A stretch of DNA of 8,579 nt from Pseudomonadota bacterium (GTDB taxonomy: Bacteria; Pseudomonadota; Alphaproteobacteria; Rhizobiales; Hyphomicrobiaceae), in the NCBI GenBank assembly GCA_003242645.1, contig QGVC01000140.1, positions 1 to 8,579 on the forward strand. The letters run 5' to 3'. The notes under the pieces are model-generated. The model was not told the origin of the DNA. It ran no database searches and saw only the letters and a list, made by a program, of their open reading frames with translations. Shown here one piece after another: positions 1 through 5,910 of the stretch. Within the stretch, counting starts at the first letter, position 1. Each line of letters begins with the position of its first letter. Position numbers and translations under genes: made by a program.

Positions 1-383
1 CCCCCGCCTGGGACATGACCGAGGAGCTGATGTGGAAGGAGTTCCCCGACGAGATCCGGCAGGAGATCATGGAAAAGGGTGTCTGGCTGCGGCCATCAGC
101 CTACGGGGAGCCTTACCCGATCACTCGTGGGCTCATCGAAGATGGCCGCCGACATTTGCTGGGACGTCGGCCGTGGGACCCCGGTAGGCCGATTCACATT
201 CTCCACGGGCAGCAAGATGTCGATGTGCCGTGGGAGCATACACTGGAGCTGGAGCGCTTTCTGACCGGTGGATGGACACGCGTGACCGCTGTCCCGGACG
301 GGGATCATCGGCTGTCGCGGCCCGAGGACCTACAACTCCTGTTCAGCGTCCTGGAAAAGCTCATCTCCGACGTTGCCGAGTGA
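1..383 (+). CDS. Alpha/beta-hydrolase family protein, C-terminal part (5' end outside window)
   Basis: This is the last ~126 codons of a serine-hydrolase-type alpha/beta hydrolase. The frame is already open at the window edge: codons 3-14 read P-A-W-D before the first ATG at 15, and that stretch plus TEELMW resembles an internal family motif, so the ATG at 15 is not a real start. Counting from that Met, HILHGQQDVDVP (61-72) carries the likely acid residue (Asp68 or Asp70), and PDGDHRLSRPEDL (94-106) carries the likely catalytic His98. The nucleophile elbow (GxSxG) must lie upstream, outside the window. The pattern resembles the ABHD10-like thioesterase/carboxylesterase group of alphaproteobacteria, but the substrate cannot be told. 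The gene ends 6 bp from the convergent lipoprotein gene. The fold call is firm; the exact family is inference. Confidence 0.85.
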   Translation, partial: PAWDMTEELMWKEFPDEIRQEIMEKGVWLRPSAYGEPYPITRGLIEDGRRHLLGRRPWDPGRPIHILHGQQDVDVPWEHTLELERFLTGGWTRVTAVPDGDHRLSRPEDLQLLFSVLEKLISDVAE

Positions 384-389
384 GTGAGC

Positions 390-1763
390 CTAGTCGATTC
401 CCGCGTGAGCGACTCCGGGGCTTTGGGGCAAGCCGGCACGAGCCACCAACTCAAGAGCCAGAGGACCAGCGCGTTCAGCGATGCTCTCCGGCACCACCCA
501 AAGCTTATAGCCCTCGGCAACAACGGGCCGGCTGCACGTCAGGCGATAAGGGCCCTCAATTCGGCAGGTTGGATCAACCATCACGGCGCGGGGTTCCCGG
601 CGATCATGGCGCAGGACCCTCAGGTCGACTGGTTGGACCACGACCATCGCGTGCTTGAAATCGACTCCACGGAAGACACAGGTGAGGGAGCGGCGGCAGT
701 ATCCAGCTCGGGTGCCGATGGTCACAGCAGGCCCGAGCGCTCGTATGCGCGTCATGGCGCGGGCGGGCTCACCAGGGCCGTTGCTGATGTAGCAAACTGA
801 GTCGACGCACAAGACGGGGTCGGCCGTCTTCCTGAAGCGGCGAATGCCCCTTGTGCCCGGCTCCATAACCAGCAGGACAGTAACGCGTGAGCTGCGGGGC
901 AGTCCGAGGAGAGGGTCGGGCGCTGCTGGCGGCTTCGGCCCGCCAAGGGCGTACGGCGCGGTGGAGGTCTTCCGGATTGGTGTCTGTTCTTCCCGGTTCA
1001 GGCCCTCTGATCCCCGTTGAGGTTCAATTCGGGTTTTTCTCGCCTCTTCAGCGGCGGCCGCAAGTGCGGGGATCGCCCGGATCTGCTCGATCCTTAAGCG
1101 CTCCTCCTGCTCGAGCTGCGTCAATGCCATGAGCCGTCGGGCTTCCGCGGCTCGGCGCGCTTCTTCCTGCGCCGCGATCTCAGCTTGCCGCTTTGCTTCG
1201 GCCGCCTTGCGCTCTTGCTCCTTCTCTCCTTCAAGACGGCGCCGGAGCTCGGCAGCCCTACGCTCCTCTTCCTCTGCCAAGCGCCGCTGCTTCTCGGCAA
1301 TCCGGCGAGCTTCTTCCTGCGCGGCAATTTCCGCTAGGCGTCTAGCCTCTGCTTCCTTGCGCTGCTCCTCTATCTCCCGCTGGAGCTTCTCCTCGGCGAC
1401 TTGCCTGGCACGAAGGCGTTCCTGCTCAATCCTGGGCTGTTCGGCTGCCCGCGCCTTCTCCTGCTCAGCCCGCCTGCGCTCTTCCGCTTCCGCGCGCGCA
1501 CGCGCCAGCATCTCTGCTTCTTCTGCCGCGAGCCGTTCATCCACTTTCGCCGGTTCCTGGGAGTCGACCTCCTCAATCGTGGCTGTCTCCTCCAAGTCTG
1601 ATGCGGGAGCCGCCTCCGCAACTGACTGATCGCTCTCGGCGAACTTCGCGGCGATAGCGTGAGCAGCCTCGTCCCCCGCCTCGACAGTGCAGGCGGACAG
1701 TAGGACTGCTGAAGCAAGGACGACGGCTACGAAGGGGAGTCGGCGGCAGTTGGTCGTGAACAT
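390..1763 (-). CDS. Lipoprotein with TolA-like coiled coil and cysteine-paired C-terminal domain, family unknown
   Basis: A 457-aa predicted lipoprotein. The N-terminus has basic residues, a hydrophobic stretch (about 9-22) and the lipobox L-S-A-C with the lipidated Cys25. Thr follows at +2, so outer-membrane sorting is possible by the E. coli rule. An acidic linker (about 30-75) leads into a long Glu/Arg/Ala-rich coiled coil (about 75-247) with two copies of AEIAAQEEARR (144-154 and 194-204). A Pro-rich linker (about 260-290) precedes a compact C-terminal domain (about 291-445) with six cysteines in three close pairs: 319/324, 356/362 and 400/410. That suggests disulfides in the periplasm. 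I do not recognise this domain. The coiled coil resembles TolA in composition only: the N-terminus is a lipoprotein signal rather than a plain anchor, and no tol/pal genes are nearby. The ATG at 1763 has no clear Shine-Dalgarno sequence, but it places the signal peptide correctly. Confidence 0.8.
   Translation of the reverse strand: MFTTNCRRLPFVAVVLASAVLLSACTVEAGDEAAHAIAAKFAESDQSVAEAAPASDLEETATIEEVDSQEPAKVDERLAAEEAEMLARARAEAEERRRAEQEKARAAEQPRIEQERLRARQVAEEKLQREIEEQRKEAEARRLAEIAAQEEARRIAEKQRRLAEEEERRAAELRRRLEGEKEQERKAAEAKRQAEIAAQEEARRAAEARRLMALTQLEQEERLRIEQIRAIPALAAAAEEARKTRIEPQRGSEGLNREEQTPIRKTSTAPYALGGPKPPAAPDPLLGLPRSSRVTVLLVMEPGTRGIRRFRKTADPVLCVDSVCYISNGPGEPARAMTRIRALGPAVTIGTRAGYCRRSLTCVFRGVDFKHAMVVVQPVDLRVLRHDRREPRAVMVDPTCRIEGPYRLTCSRPVVAEGYKLWVVPESIAERAGPLALELVARAGLPQSPGVAHAGID
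1152..1340 (-). repeat. Internal ~150-bp (50-codon) repeat within the coiled-coil region
   Basis: Two similar stretches at 1156-1190 and 1306-1340 on the + strand both contain the core ttcttcctgcg and lie exactly 150 bp apart. They encode the repeated peptide AEIAAQEEARR at residues 144-154 and 194-204. Looser similarity continues through the 50 residues on each side, so the coiled coil probably grew by an in-frame duplication. Third-position differences between the copies suggest the duplication is old. Confidence 0.55.
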
Positions 1764-1909
1764 CGGACGACACGCTTAGCGATGGAAAGGCTGGATGCGC
1801 GGGAGGCCCCAATTGCCTCGGTCGCGGCCTTTCATCACATGCGTGAAAAGTAGGGCAGGAGCGCGGTGTACAGATGAACCAACGGTGAACGCGGTCTTTG
1901 CTTAGTCGG
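1764..1909. promoter_or_regulatory. Intergenic region upstream of the lipoprotein gene, downstream of queG
   Basis: This 146-bp gap between two minus-strand genes should hold the 3' end of the queG transcript and the lipoprotein promoter. A short inverted repeat, CTTAG-N4-CTAAG (1901-1914), overlaps the queG stop, but it has no following U-run and is not a convincing terminator. TTTCA/TGAAA arms lie at about 1830-1848. I could not identify a -35/-10 pair with confidence. Confidence 0.3.
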
Positions 1910-3025
1910 CTAAGCTCGATCCCATTCTGCGCGAACGAGTGGATCGGTTTCGGTCTCGAGGTGACGTGTTTTCAGTTCCCGAAAACGCTCTGGATCGCAG
2001 AGCCGCCAGGAGGCCCATGCAGCCATGGCACGCACGAGCGGCGAGGGATCGGTGGTCAGCGGCTCGATCTCGCGCATCAGGCCGACATCACCGGAATTCC
2101 CTGCCGCGATCAAGACGTTACGCATGAACCGATTACGCCCAGTCCGCTTGACCGGCGTGCCTGCAAAGCGCTTGCGGAACGCGGCGTCGTCGAGCTTCAA
2201 CAATTCGGCGAGCGGTGGATTGGCAAGTTCCGGGCGAACGTACGGCTGCATAGCCCGCGAAGCCTTTGCAAATTTGTTCCAAGGGCAAACGGCCAGGCAA
2301 TCGTCGCATCCGAACACCCGGTTGCCGATTGCGACGCGAAACTCCTCGTCGATGTGGCCTTGGTGCTCGATCGTCAGGTACGCGATGCAGCGGCGCGCAT
2401 CGAGCTGGTACGGTGCTGGGAATGCGCGCGTGGGGCAAATGTCGAGGCATCGGCGGCAGGATCCGCAGTGGTCCTCGCCCGGAGGATCTGGAGGCAACTC
2501 GGCCGTGGTGAGGATGGCGCCTAGAAACAGCCAGGAGCCGTGCTCACGAGATACGAGGTTCGTGTGCTTGCCTTGCCAGCCGAGACCCGCCGCGGCCGCC
2601 AATGGTTTCTCCATCAACGGGGCCGTATCGACAAAGACCTTGACCTCCGCATCCGCGGCGCGGGCCAGCACGCCGGCAATCTGCTTCAGCCGGCCCTTTA
2701 TGATGTCGTGATAATCCCTGCCTTGTGCGTAGCTCGACACCACTCCGACTGTCGGACAAGCCAGCGCGGACAACGGATCGTGGAACGGGGCGTAGCTGAA
2801 ACCAAACATGATGATGGACCGGACATCCGGCCATAGCACTTTCGGGTCGGCACGCCGGTCGACGGTGGTTTCCATCCACTTCATGTCGCCGTGCCGGCCG
2901 TCGGCTACGAACGCGCGCAGCCTCTCGCCCGCCGGGCCAATCCGATCCGGTGTGGTTACTCGCACTTCGACGAAGCCAAGCTCCCGAGCGAGCGCAATAA
3001 GCTTGTTCTTGAGCTCTTGGCTCAT
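1910..3025 (-). CDS. queG: Epoxyqueuosine reductase QueG
   Basis: QueG is a cobalamin-dependent iron-sulfur enzyme that reduces epoxyqueuosine to queuosine at tRNA position 34, the last step of the pathway; it acts in the cytoplasm. The 371-aa protein has the expected layout. FVDTAPLMEKPLA (131-143) holds the conserved catalytic-region Asp133, followed by GWQGKHTNLVS (149-159). Two ferredoxin-like 4Fe-4S sets follow: C187/C190/C193/C197 in CGSCRRCLDICP, and C213/C240/C243/C247 ending in CDDCLAVCPWNKFA. A HEAT-like helical C-terminus (about 270-371) is the tRNA-binding region in this family. The ATG at 3025 fits the family N-terminus. Its purine-rich AAGAGGA (3026-3032) abuts the start codon with no spacer, so initiation may rely partly on coupling to fzlA, whose stop is 21 bp upstream. 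No frame or key-residue defects are seen. Confidence 0.96.
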   Translation of the reverse strand: MSQELKNKLIALARELGFVEVRVTTPDRIGPAGERLRAFVADGRHGDMKWMETTVDRRADPKVLWPDVRSIIMFGFSYAPFHDPLSALACPTVGVVSSYAQGRDYHDIIKGRLKQIAGVLARAADAEVKVFVDTAPLMEKPLAAAAGLGWQGKHTNLVSREHGSWLFLGAILTTAELPPDPPGEDHCGSCRRCLDICPTRAFPAPYQLDARRCIAYLTIEHQGHIDEEFRVAIGNRVFGCDDCLAVCPWNKFAKASRAMQPYVRPELANPPLAELLKLDDAAFRKRFAGTPVKRTGRNRFMRNVLIAAGNSGDVGLMREIEPLTTDPSPLVRAMAAWASWRLCDPERFRELKTRHLETETDPLVRAEWDRA

Positions 3026-3046
3026 TCCTCTTGCATAGTTGGAGGA

Positions 3047-3739
3047 TCAAAAATCGAGATCCTCGTAATGGGGCGGCGGCGGAAAGCCAGCTACCCGGTC
3101 AGCCAGAATAGGTCGGAACGACCGCCGGGACTTGATGCGCGCATACCAAGCCTTCGCCAAGGGATGGTCGTCCCATGGCACCTCCCCAAAATAGTCGACC
3201 GACGACAAGTGCGCCGCTGCGACAATATCGGCGAAGCTCATTTCGTCGCCGGCCAACCAGCGCCGGTGGTCAGACAAAAAGCTGATGTACTTCAGGTGAT
3301 AGCGCAAGTTCGCCCGAACCGCGCGCAAGAGCTCGAGGTTTGGGCTAGAAGACCGGCCCATTAAGCGATTGTAGAGCTTCTCGTGAAGCAGATCGTTTAC
3401 GACTTCACGGTTGAGCTTGCGGTAGAACCAGTCGACCAGTCTCCGGACTTCGGCACGCTCCTCGCTGTTGCCTGGAAACAGGGGGACCGTGCGGCCATCA
3501 AAGGGGTGCTCAGTGATTTCTTCCGCTAGGTACTCTGATATTGGGTACGCGCCACAAAGCAGCACGCCATCGTCGAACTGCAGGACCGGCAACTCGCCCG
3601 AGGGGTTGAGGGCGAGGAACTCAGGCCGCCACTCCCAGGGCTTCTCCTCGACCAGCTCGGCCTCGATCGCCAACTCGGCGAGGACAATCCGGATCGCGCG
3701 GGAGGCGGGACAAAGCCGATAGTGAATGAGCGTGGTCAT
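3047..3739 (-). CDS. fzlA: GST-fold FtsZ-localized protein A (FzlA)-like
   Basis: A glutathione S-transferase-fold protein, 230 aa from the ATG at 3739. The N-terminal thioredoxin-like domain (about 1-80) includes YRLCPASRAIRIVLAE and EEKPWEWRPEFLALNPSGELPVL. The helical C-terminal domain (about 92-215) includes WLAGDEMSFADIVAAAHLSS. The protein ends in FPPPPHYEDLDF. From memory of the family, this tail and the EEKPW/RPEFLALNP pattern match FzlA, the alphaproteobacterial protein that binds FtsZ in Caulobacter, curves its filaments and sets constriction rate, rather than a detoxifying GST. The open frame extends four codons to a TTG at 3751, but the ATG aligns better with family starts; neither has a good Shine-Dalgarno sequence. 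queG follows after 21 bp, so the two are probably co-transcribed. GST fold: near certain. FzlA identity: probable. Confidence 0.82.
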   Translation of the reverse strand: MTTLIHYRLCPASRAIRIVLAELAIEAELVEEKPWEWRPEFLALNPSGELPVLQFDDGVLLCGAYPISEYLAEEITEHPFDGRTVPLFPGNSEERAEVRRLVDWFYRKLNREVVNDLLHEKLYNRLMGRSSSPNLELLRAVRANLRYHLKYISFLSDHRRWLAGDEMSFADIVAAAHLSSVDYFGEVPWDDHPLAKAWYARIKSRRSFRPILADRVAGFPPPPHYEDLDF

Positions 3740-3915
3740 GGCGTCATACAACTTCGGTTTGTTGTTGTTGGAACCCAGCGACGCGATTCGTCAAGATCGA
3801 GGCAGAGAGGCAAAGTCGTAAGACTTTTACGCGCTAAATCTGCTAGATGCGGCTTGGGCGAGGGGAGCTCGCATGGTTCTGCGCCGGTCGGCGTGGTGAA
3901 CTGGACGGAGTGTAC
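3740..3915. promoter_or_regulatory. Divergent intergenic region between fzlA and uppP
   Basis: These 176 bp must carry the promoters for the fzlA-queG transcript (leftward) and for uppP (rightward). Near the middle is a perfect dyad, AAAGTC-GTAA-GACTTT (3812-3827), a possible operator or short hairpin. AT-rich sequence follows at 3825-3845 and could hold a -10 element for uppP, but no -35/-10 pair stands out. Confidence 0.4.
3907..3910 (+). promoter_or_regulatory. uppP ribosome binding site
   Basis: GGAG lies 5 nt upstream of the ATG at 3916. It decides the start: the reading frame is open back to an ATG at 3847, but that upstream stretch is unlike UppP, and [14 protein letters not shown] is the expected N-terminus. 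Confidence 0.75.
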
Positions 3916-4713
3916 ATGCCGATATGGCAGGTTCTGTTGCTGGGTTTGATCGAGGGTCTAACGGAATTCATCCCCGTCTCATCCACGGGTCACCTTCTGC
4001 TTGCCGGCCACTTCCTCGGCTTCGATTCGCCCGGCAAGACATTTGAGGTTCTGATCCAGCTCGGCGCCGTCCTCGCCGTCCTCAGTGTCTACGCTACCAA
4101 GCTCTTCAGGCTGGTGGTCGACTTGCCACGTGACGCACGTGCCCGGCGCTTCGTCTTGGGCCTTGTGCTCGCCTTTCTACCGGCCGCGGCAGTCGGAGTA
4201 GCTCTGCACGGCTTCATCAAAACCGTGCTCTTCGAGACGCCGATGCTCGTCTGCATAACCCTGATCATCGGCGGGGTCATCCTGCTTTATGTGGATCACA
4301 TCGCCTTCAAGCCGCGCTTCAAAGACGTAATGGAGTTCACGCCCTCGCTGGCCTTGAAGATCGGGCTGTGTCAGACGGCGGCACTCATCCCGGGCGTATC
4401 CCGGTCCGGCGCGACCATCGTCGGCGCGATGCTGCTTGGAACGGACAAGCGCTCGGCAGCCGAGTTTTCGTTTTTCCTGGCAATGCCAACGATGGCTGGC
4501 GCTTTCGCCTACGACCTCTACAAGAACTGGCTGATCCTGCAGCCGGATGATCTCGTTGGCATAGCCGTCGGCTTCGTTGCCGCGTTCGTGGCGGCTGTGA
4601 TCGTCGTGCGCACGCTGCTCCGGTTCGTGAGCCGCTACGGCTATGCCCTGTTCGGGTGGTGGCGAATTGTGGTTGGGGGGCTCGGGCTCGGCGCCTTGGC
4701 TGTTTTCGGCTAA
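3916..4713 (+). CDS. uppP: Undecaprenyl-diphosphatase UppP (BacA family)
   Basis: UppP is an integral inner-membrane phosphatase. It converts undecaprenyl pyrophosphate to undecaprenyl phosphate, recycling the lipid carrier for peptidoglycan and other surface polymers; high levels give bacitracin resistance in some bacteria. The 265-aa protein has the usual family length and is hydrophobic almost throughout, with several membrane helices. Both signature motifs are present: [14 protein letters not shown] (13-26), with the paired acidic residues Glu13 and Glu17 of the ExxxE motif, and [10 protein letters not shown] (159-168), with the catalytic Arg163. The start at 3916 is set by GGAG five bases upstream. 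The gene diverges from fzlA and converges on ptsN with a 14-bp gap. A long hairpin covers its last codons and stop. Confidence 0.97.
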   Translation: MPIWQVLLLGLIEGLTEFIPVSSTGHLLLAGHFLGFDSPGKTFEVLIQLGAVLAVLSVYATKLFRLVVDLPRDARARRFVLGLVLAFLPAAAVGVALHGFIKTVLFETPMLVCITLIIGGVILLYVDHIAFKPRFKDVMEFTPSLALKIGLCQTAALIPGVSRSGATIVGAMLLGTDKRSAAEFSFFLAMPTMAGAFAYDLYKNWLILQPDDLVGIAVGFVAAFVAAVIVVRTLLRFVSRYGYALFGWWRIVVGGLGLGALAVFG

Positions 4714-4719
4714 GGCGCC
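4690..4719. terminator. Strong hairpin over the uppP stop, between convergent uppP and ptsN
   Basis: Perfect 8-bp arms GGCGCCTT (4690-4697) and AAGGCGCC (4712-4719) enclose a 14-nt middle. In + strand RNA the middle pairs further (GGCUG with CGGCU, including two G-U pairs) to close a UUUU loop, giving a 13-bp stem. The right arm includes the last two bases of the uppP TAA. No U-run follows on either strand, so it is not a textbook intrinsic terminator; transcript 3'-end protection or collision control is equally possible. The minus-strand hairpin is weaker because the G-U pairs become mismatches. Confidence 0.5.
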
Positions 4720-4727
4720 ACCGCCGC

Positions 4728-5198
4728 TCAAACAGCTTCGGACGACGACGTCGCCGTCTCGGTCAGGATTGCATAGAGCGCCGCCGGGTCTTTGGCCGCA
4801 CGCAGGCGGGCGGCAGTTTGCGGCTCGCGCAGCAGGCGCGAGATGCGTGCGAGTGCCTTGAGGTGATCTCCGCTCGCATGTTCGGGCGCGAGCAGCAGGA
4901 AGATCAAGTCCACCGGCTCGTCGTCCAGCGATTCGAACTCGATGGGTTCATCCAAGCGAGCGAACAGGCACACGATCTTCTTCAAGCCTTTGAGTTTTAC
5001 GTGTGGGATAGCGATTCCTCGGCCGAGGCCGGTCGAGCCAAGGCGTTCCCGCTGCAAGAGGGTGTCGAAGAGATCCCGTGCCTGAAGCCCTGTGAGCTCG
5101 GCAGCGCGCTGGCTCAGCTCCTGAAGCGCCTGCTTCTTGCTCTTCGCCTTCAGGGACGGAATGACGCTATCCGGCGTCAGCAAGTCCCCAAGATCCAT
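4728..5198 (-). CDS. ptsN: Nitrogen-regulatory PTS IIA protein PtsN (EIIA-Ntr)
   Basis: A cytoplasmic IIA-type phosphocarrier of the nitrogen PTS (PtsP-NPr-PtsN). It is phosphorylated on a histidine and regulates potassium and nitrogen-related targets in other proteobacteria. The 156-aa protein has the fructose-type IIA fold: MDLGDLLTPDSVIP at the N-terminus, LLQRERLGSTGLGRGIAIPH (47-66) with the phosphoacceptor His66, PVDLIFLLLAPE (95-106), and DHLKALARISRLLR (111-124). The residue after His66 is Val where Gly is common in relatives. The frame is open 83 codons further upstream, to a GTG at 5447, but that extension has no family character. The ATG at 5198 gives the conserved N-terminus, with AAGGGA about 10 nt upstream. 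In many alphaproteobacteria ptsN lies just after hpf and rpoN; here 712 bp separate it from rpoN, so it likely has its own promoter. Confidence 0.95.
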   Translation of the reverse strand: MDLGDLLTPDSVIPSLKAKSKKQALQELSQRAAELTGLQARDLFDTLLQRERLGSTGLGRGIAIPHVKLKGLKKIVCLFARLDEPIEFESLDDEPVDLIFLLLAPEHASGDHLKALARISRLLREPQTAARLRAAKDPAALYAILTETATSSSEAV

Positions 5199-5485
5199 GA
5201 TGAAATCATCCCTTCGGGGTGAGAGCCTCCAGTATGAATCAACCCGAGCTGCGCGTGCGTGAGTACGCGCCATGCTCGGGCAAGAAGCGCTCAGTGTTTC
5301 AGCGTCGGCAATGGGCGCGCGAACTCGCATTGTGCGGTGCAACAATTGCTGCTTTGGGGATGTGATATGCAAGTCCAATGCCCCAAGCCTCGCGAAACAC
5401 CGAGGAACATATGTCTGGTTAAGTCCGGCCGCATCAAGGCCAAACACGATGCGACTTTGTACGGCCAGCTTGGCTTAAACGCGTC

Positions 5486-5500
5486 GCGCAACATTTGCGC
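5486..5500. repeat. Perfect inverted repeat GCGCAA-N3-TTGCGC
   Basis: Six-base arms (5486-5491 and 5495-5500) flank CAT. The dyad overlaps the candidate sigma-54 site, so it could be a regulator binding site there or a coincidental symmetry. Confidence 0.5.
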
Positions 5501-5502
5501 CA
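5488..5502 (-). promoter_or_regulatory. Candidate sigma-54 (-24/-12) promoter facing ptsN
   Basis: On the minus strand the sequence is TGGCGCAAATGTTGC. It fits the TGGCRC-N5-TTGC pattern, with the GG and GC dinucleotides exactly 10 nt apart as sigma-54 requires, and a T precedes it. Transcription would start near 5476 and leave a leader of roughly 280 nt before ptsN. No upstream activator site was identified. The same bases form a perfect palindrome (5486-5500), so an operator is an alternative reading. Confidence 0.4.
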
Positions 5503-5673
5503 ACTCGGAGACGGTACCTCATCTTCGGTGCTCCTCCCCGCGGCGTTTGATTGACAACGGCTCACGCTGCTCAACTAGCGTGCGGTGAACTCAGAGCCAC
5601 GACGAATATTGGTGCAATCAGCCCAAGAACAAGGCTGCAGCACCCCGTACCATCACTGTCGACTAGCCTATCG

Positions 5674-5715
5674 GCTCAGCGTGTGCGGCACACCCGTAGC
5701 TGAGCGCTTTGCTCA
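5674..5715. repeat. Nested inverted repeats with a mutually exclusive second hairpin
   Basis: Outer arms GCTCAGC (5674-5680) and GCTGAGC (5699-5705) pair perfectly. Stacked inside is GTGTG-CGG-CACAC (5681-5693), with a 5-nt bulge CCGTA on the 3' side. The right outer arm can instead pair onward: TGAGC (5701-5705) with GCTCA (5711-5715) across a 5-nt loop. The two folds compete for the same bases, as in attenuator-like RNAs. No U-run follows on either strand. Confidence 0.5.
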
Positions 5716-5880
5716 ACCTGGACTTCTACGATCCAACTATTACGGAAGGACGACGCACTCGATCACCGGGTGGATGAGTTAGACCTGGCCCTCATCGGTG
5801 TCAATCACGTGCGTACCGGAACACAGTGCCGGTGTGGAGTAGAAGGGGCGCTCCACAGTTCGGCCTCTTCGCCGCAGGTG

Positions 5881-5898
5881 GGGAAGCATTTGCCTCCC
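5881..5898 (-). terminator. Hairpin just downstream of rpoN
   Basis: On the minus strand, 12 nt after the rpoN stop, GGGAGGC and GCTTCCC form a 7-bp stem (one G-U pair) around an AAAT loop. There is no U-run after it, so it may mark the rpoN transcript end only weakly, or protect the 3' end. Confidence 0.4.
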
Positions 5899-5910
5899 GA
5901 AGCGTCCCAC

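Larger units (their letters stand above)
5199..5910. other. 712-bp stretch without a convincing gene between rpoN and ptsN
   Basis: I read the minus strand for remnants of hpf/raiA, the gene usually found here, and found none; the open frames present are short and have no recognisable family character. The stretch holds several perfect inverted repeats: 5486-5500; CACGCT/AGCGTG at 5563-5568 and 5577-5582; the nested set at 5674-5705 with an overlapping alternative at 5701-5715; and a hairpin at 5881-5898. It also holds a sigma-54-like site at 5488-5502 facing ptsN. It probably contains the ptsN promoter and leader, and may encode a small RNA. Confidence 0.6.

Noticed and set aside
1129..1629. 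166-codon open frame on the + strand, Ser/Ala/Arg-rich
   Set aside because: It is the antisense image of the repetitive coiled-coil codons of the minus-strand lipoprotein, with no family character.
1901..1914. CTTAG/CTAAG repeat over the queG stop as a terminator
   Set aside because: Only 5 bp of AT-containing stem and no U-run on either side.
3847..3915. Upstream start for uppP at the ATG at 3847
   Set aside because: The extra 23 residues are unlike UppP, and GGAG five bases before the ATG at 3916 marks the real start.
4177..4731. 184-codon open frame on the minus strand opposite uppP
   Set aside because: Shadow of the uppP coding sequence; the residue mix (His, Gln, Arg, Asp) is typical of an antisense GC-rich frame.
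5199..5447. N-terminal extension of ptsN to a GTG at 5447 (83 more codons)
   Set aside because: The frame is open, but the extension has no PtsN similarity, while the ATG at 5198 gives the family N-terminus and has a Shine-Dalgarno sequence.
5291..5512. Minus-strand short frame reading AFKPSWPYKVAS, faintly like the C-terminus of a Y-family polymerase (UmuC)
   Set aside because: The resemblance is a few residues only and the frame is short and bounded by stops; not enough to call a gene remnant without a search.
5551..5580. TTGACA at 5551-5556 as a sigma-70 -35 box on the + strand
   Set aside because: The sequence 17 nt downstream is a poor -10 match, and no + strand gene follows.
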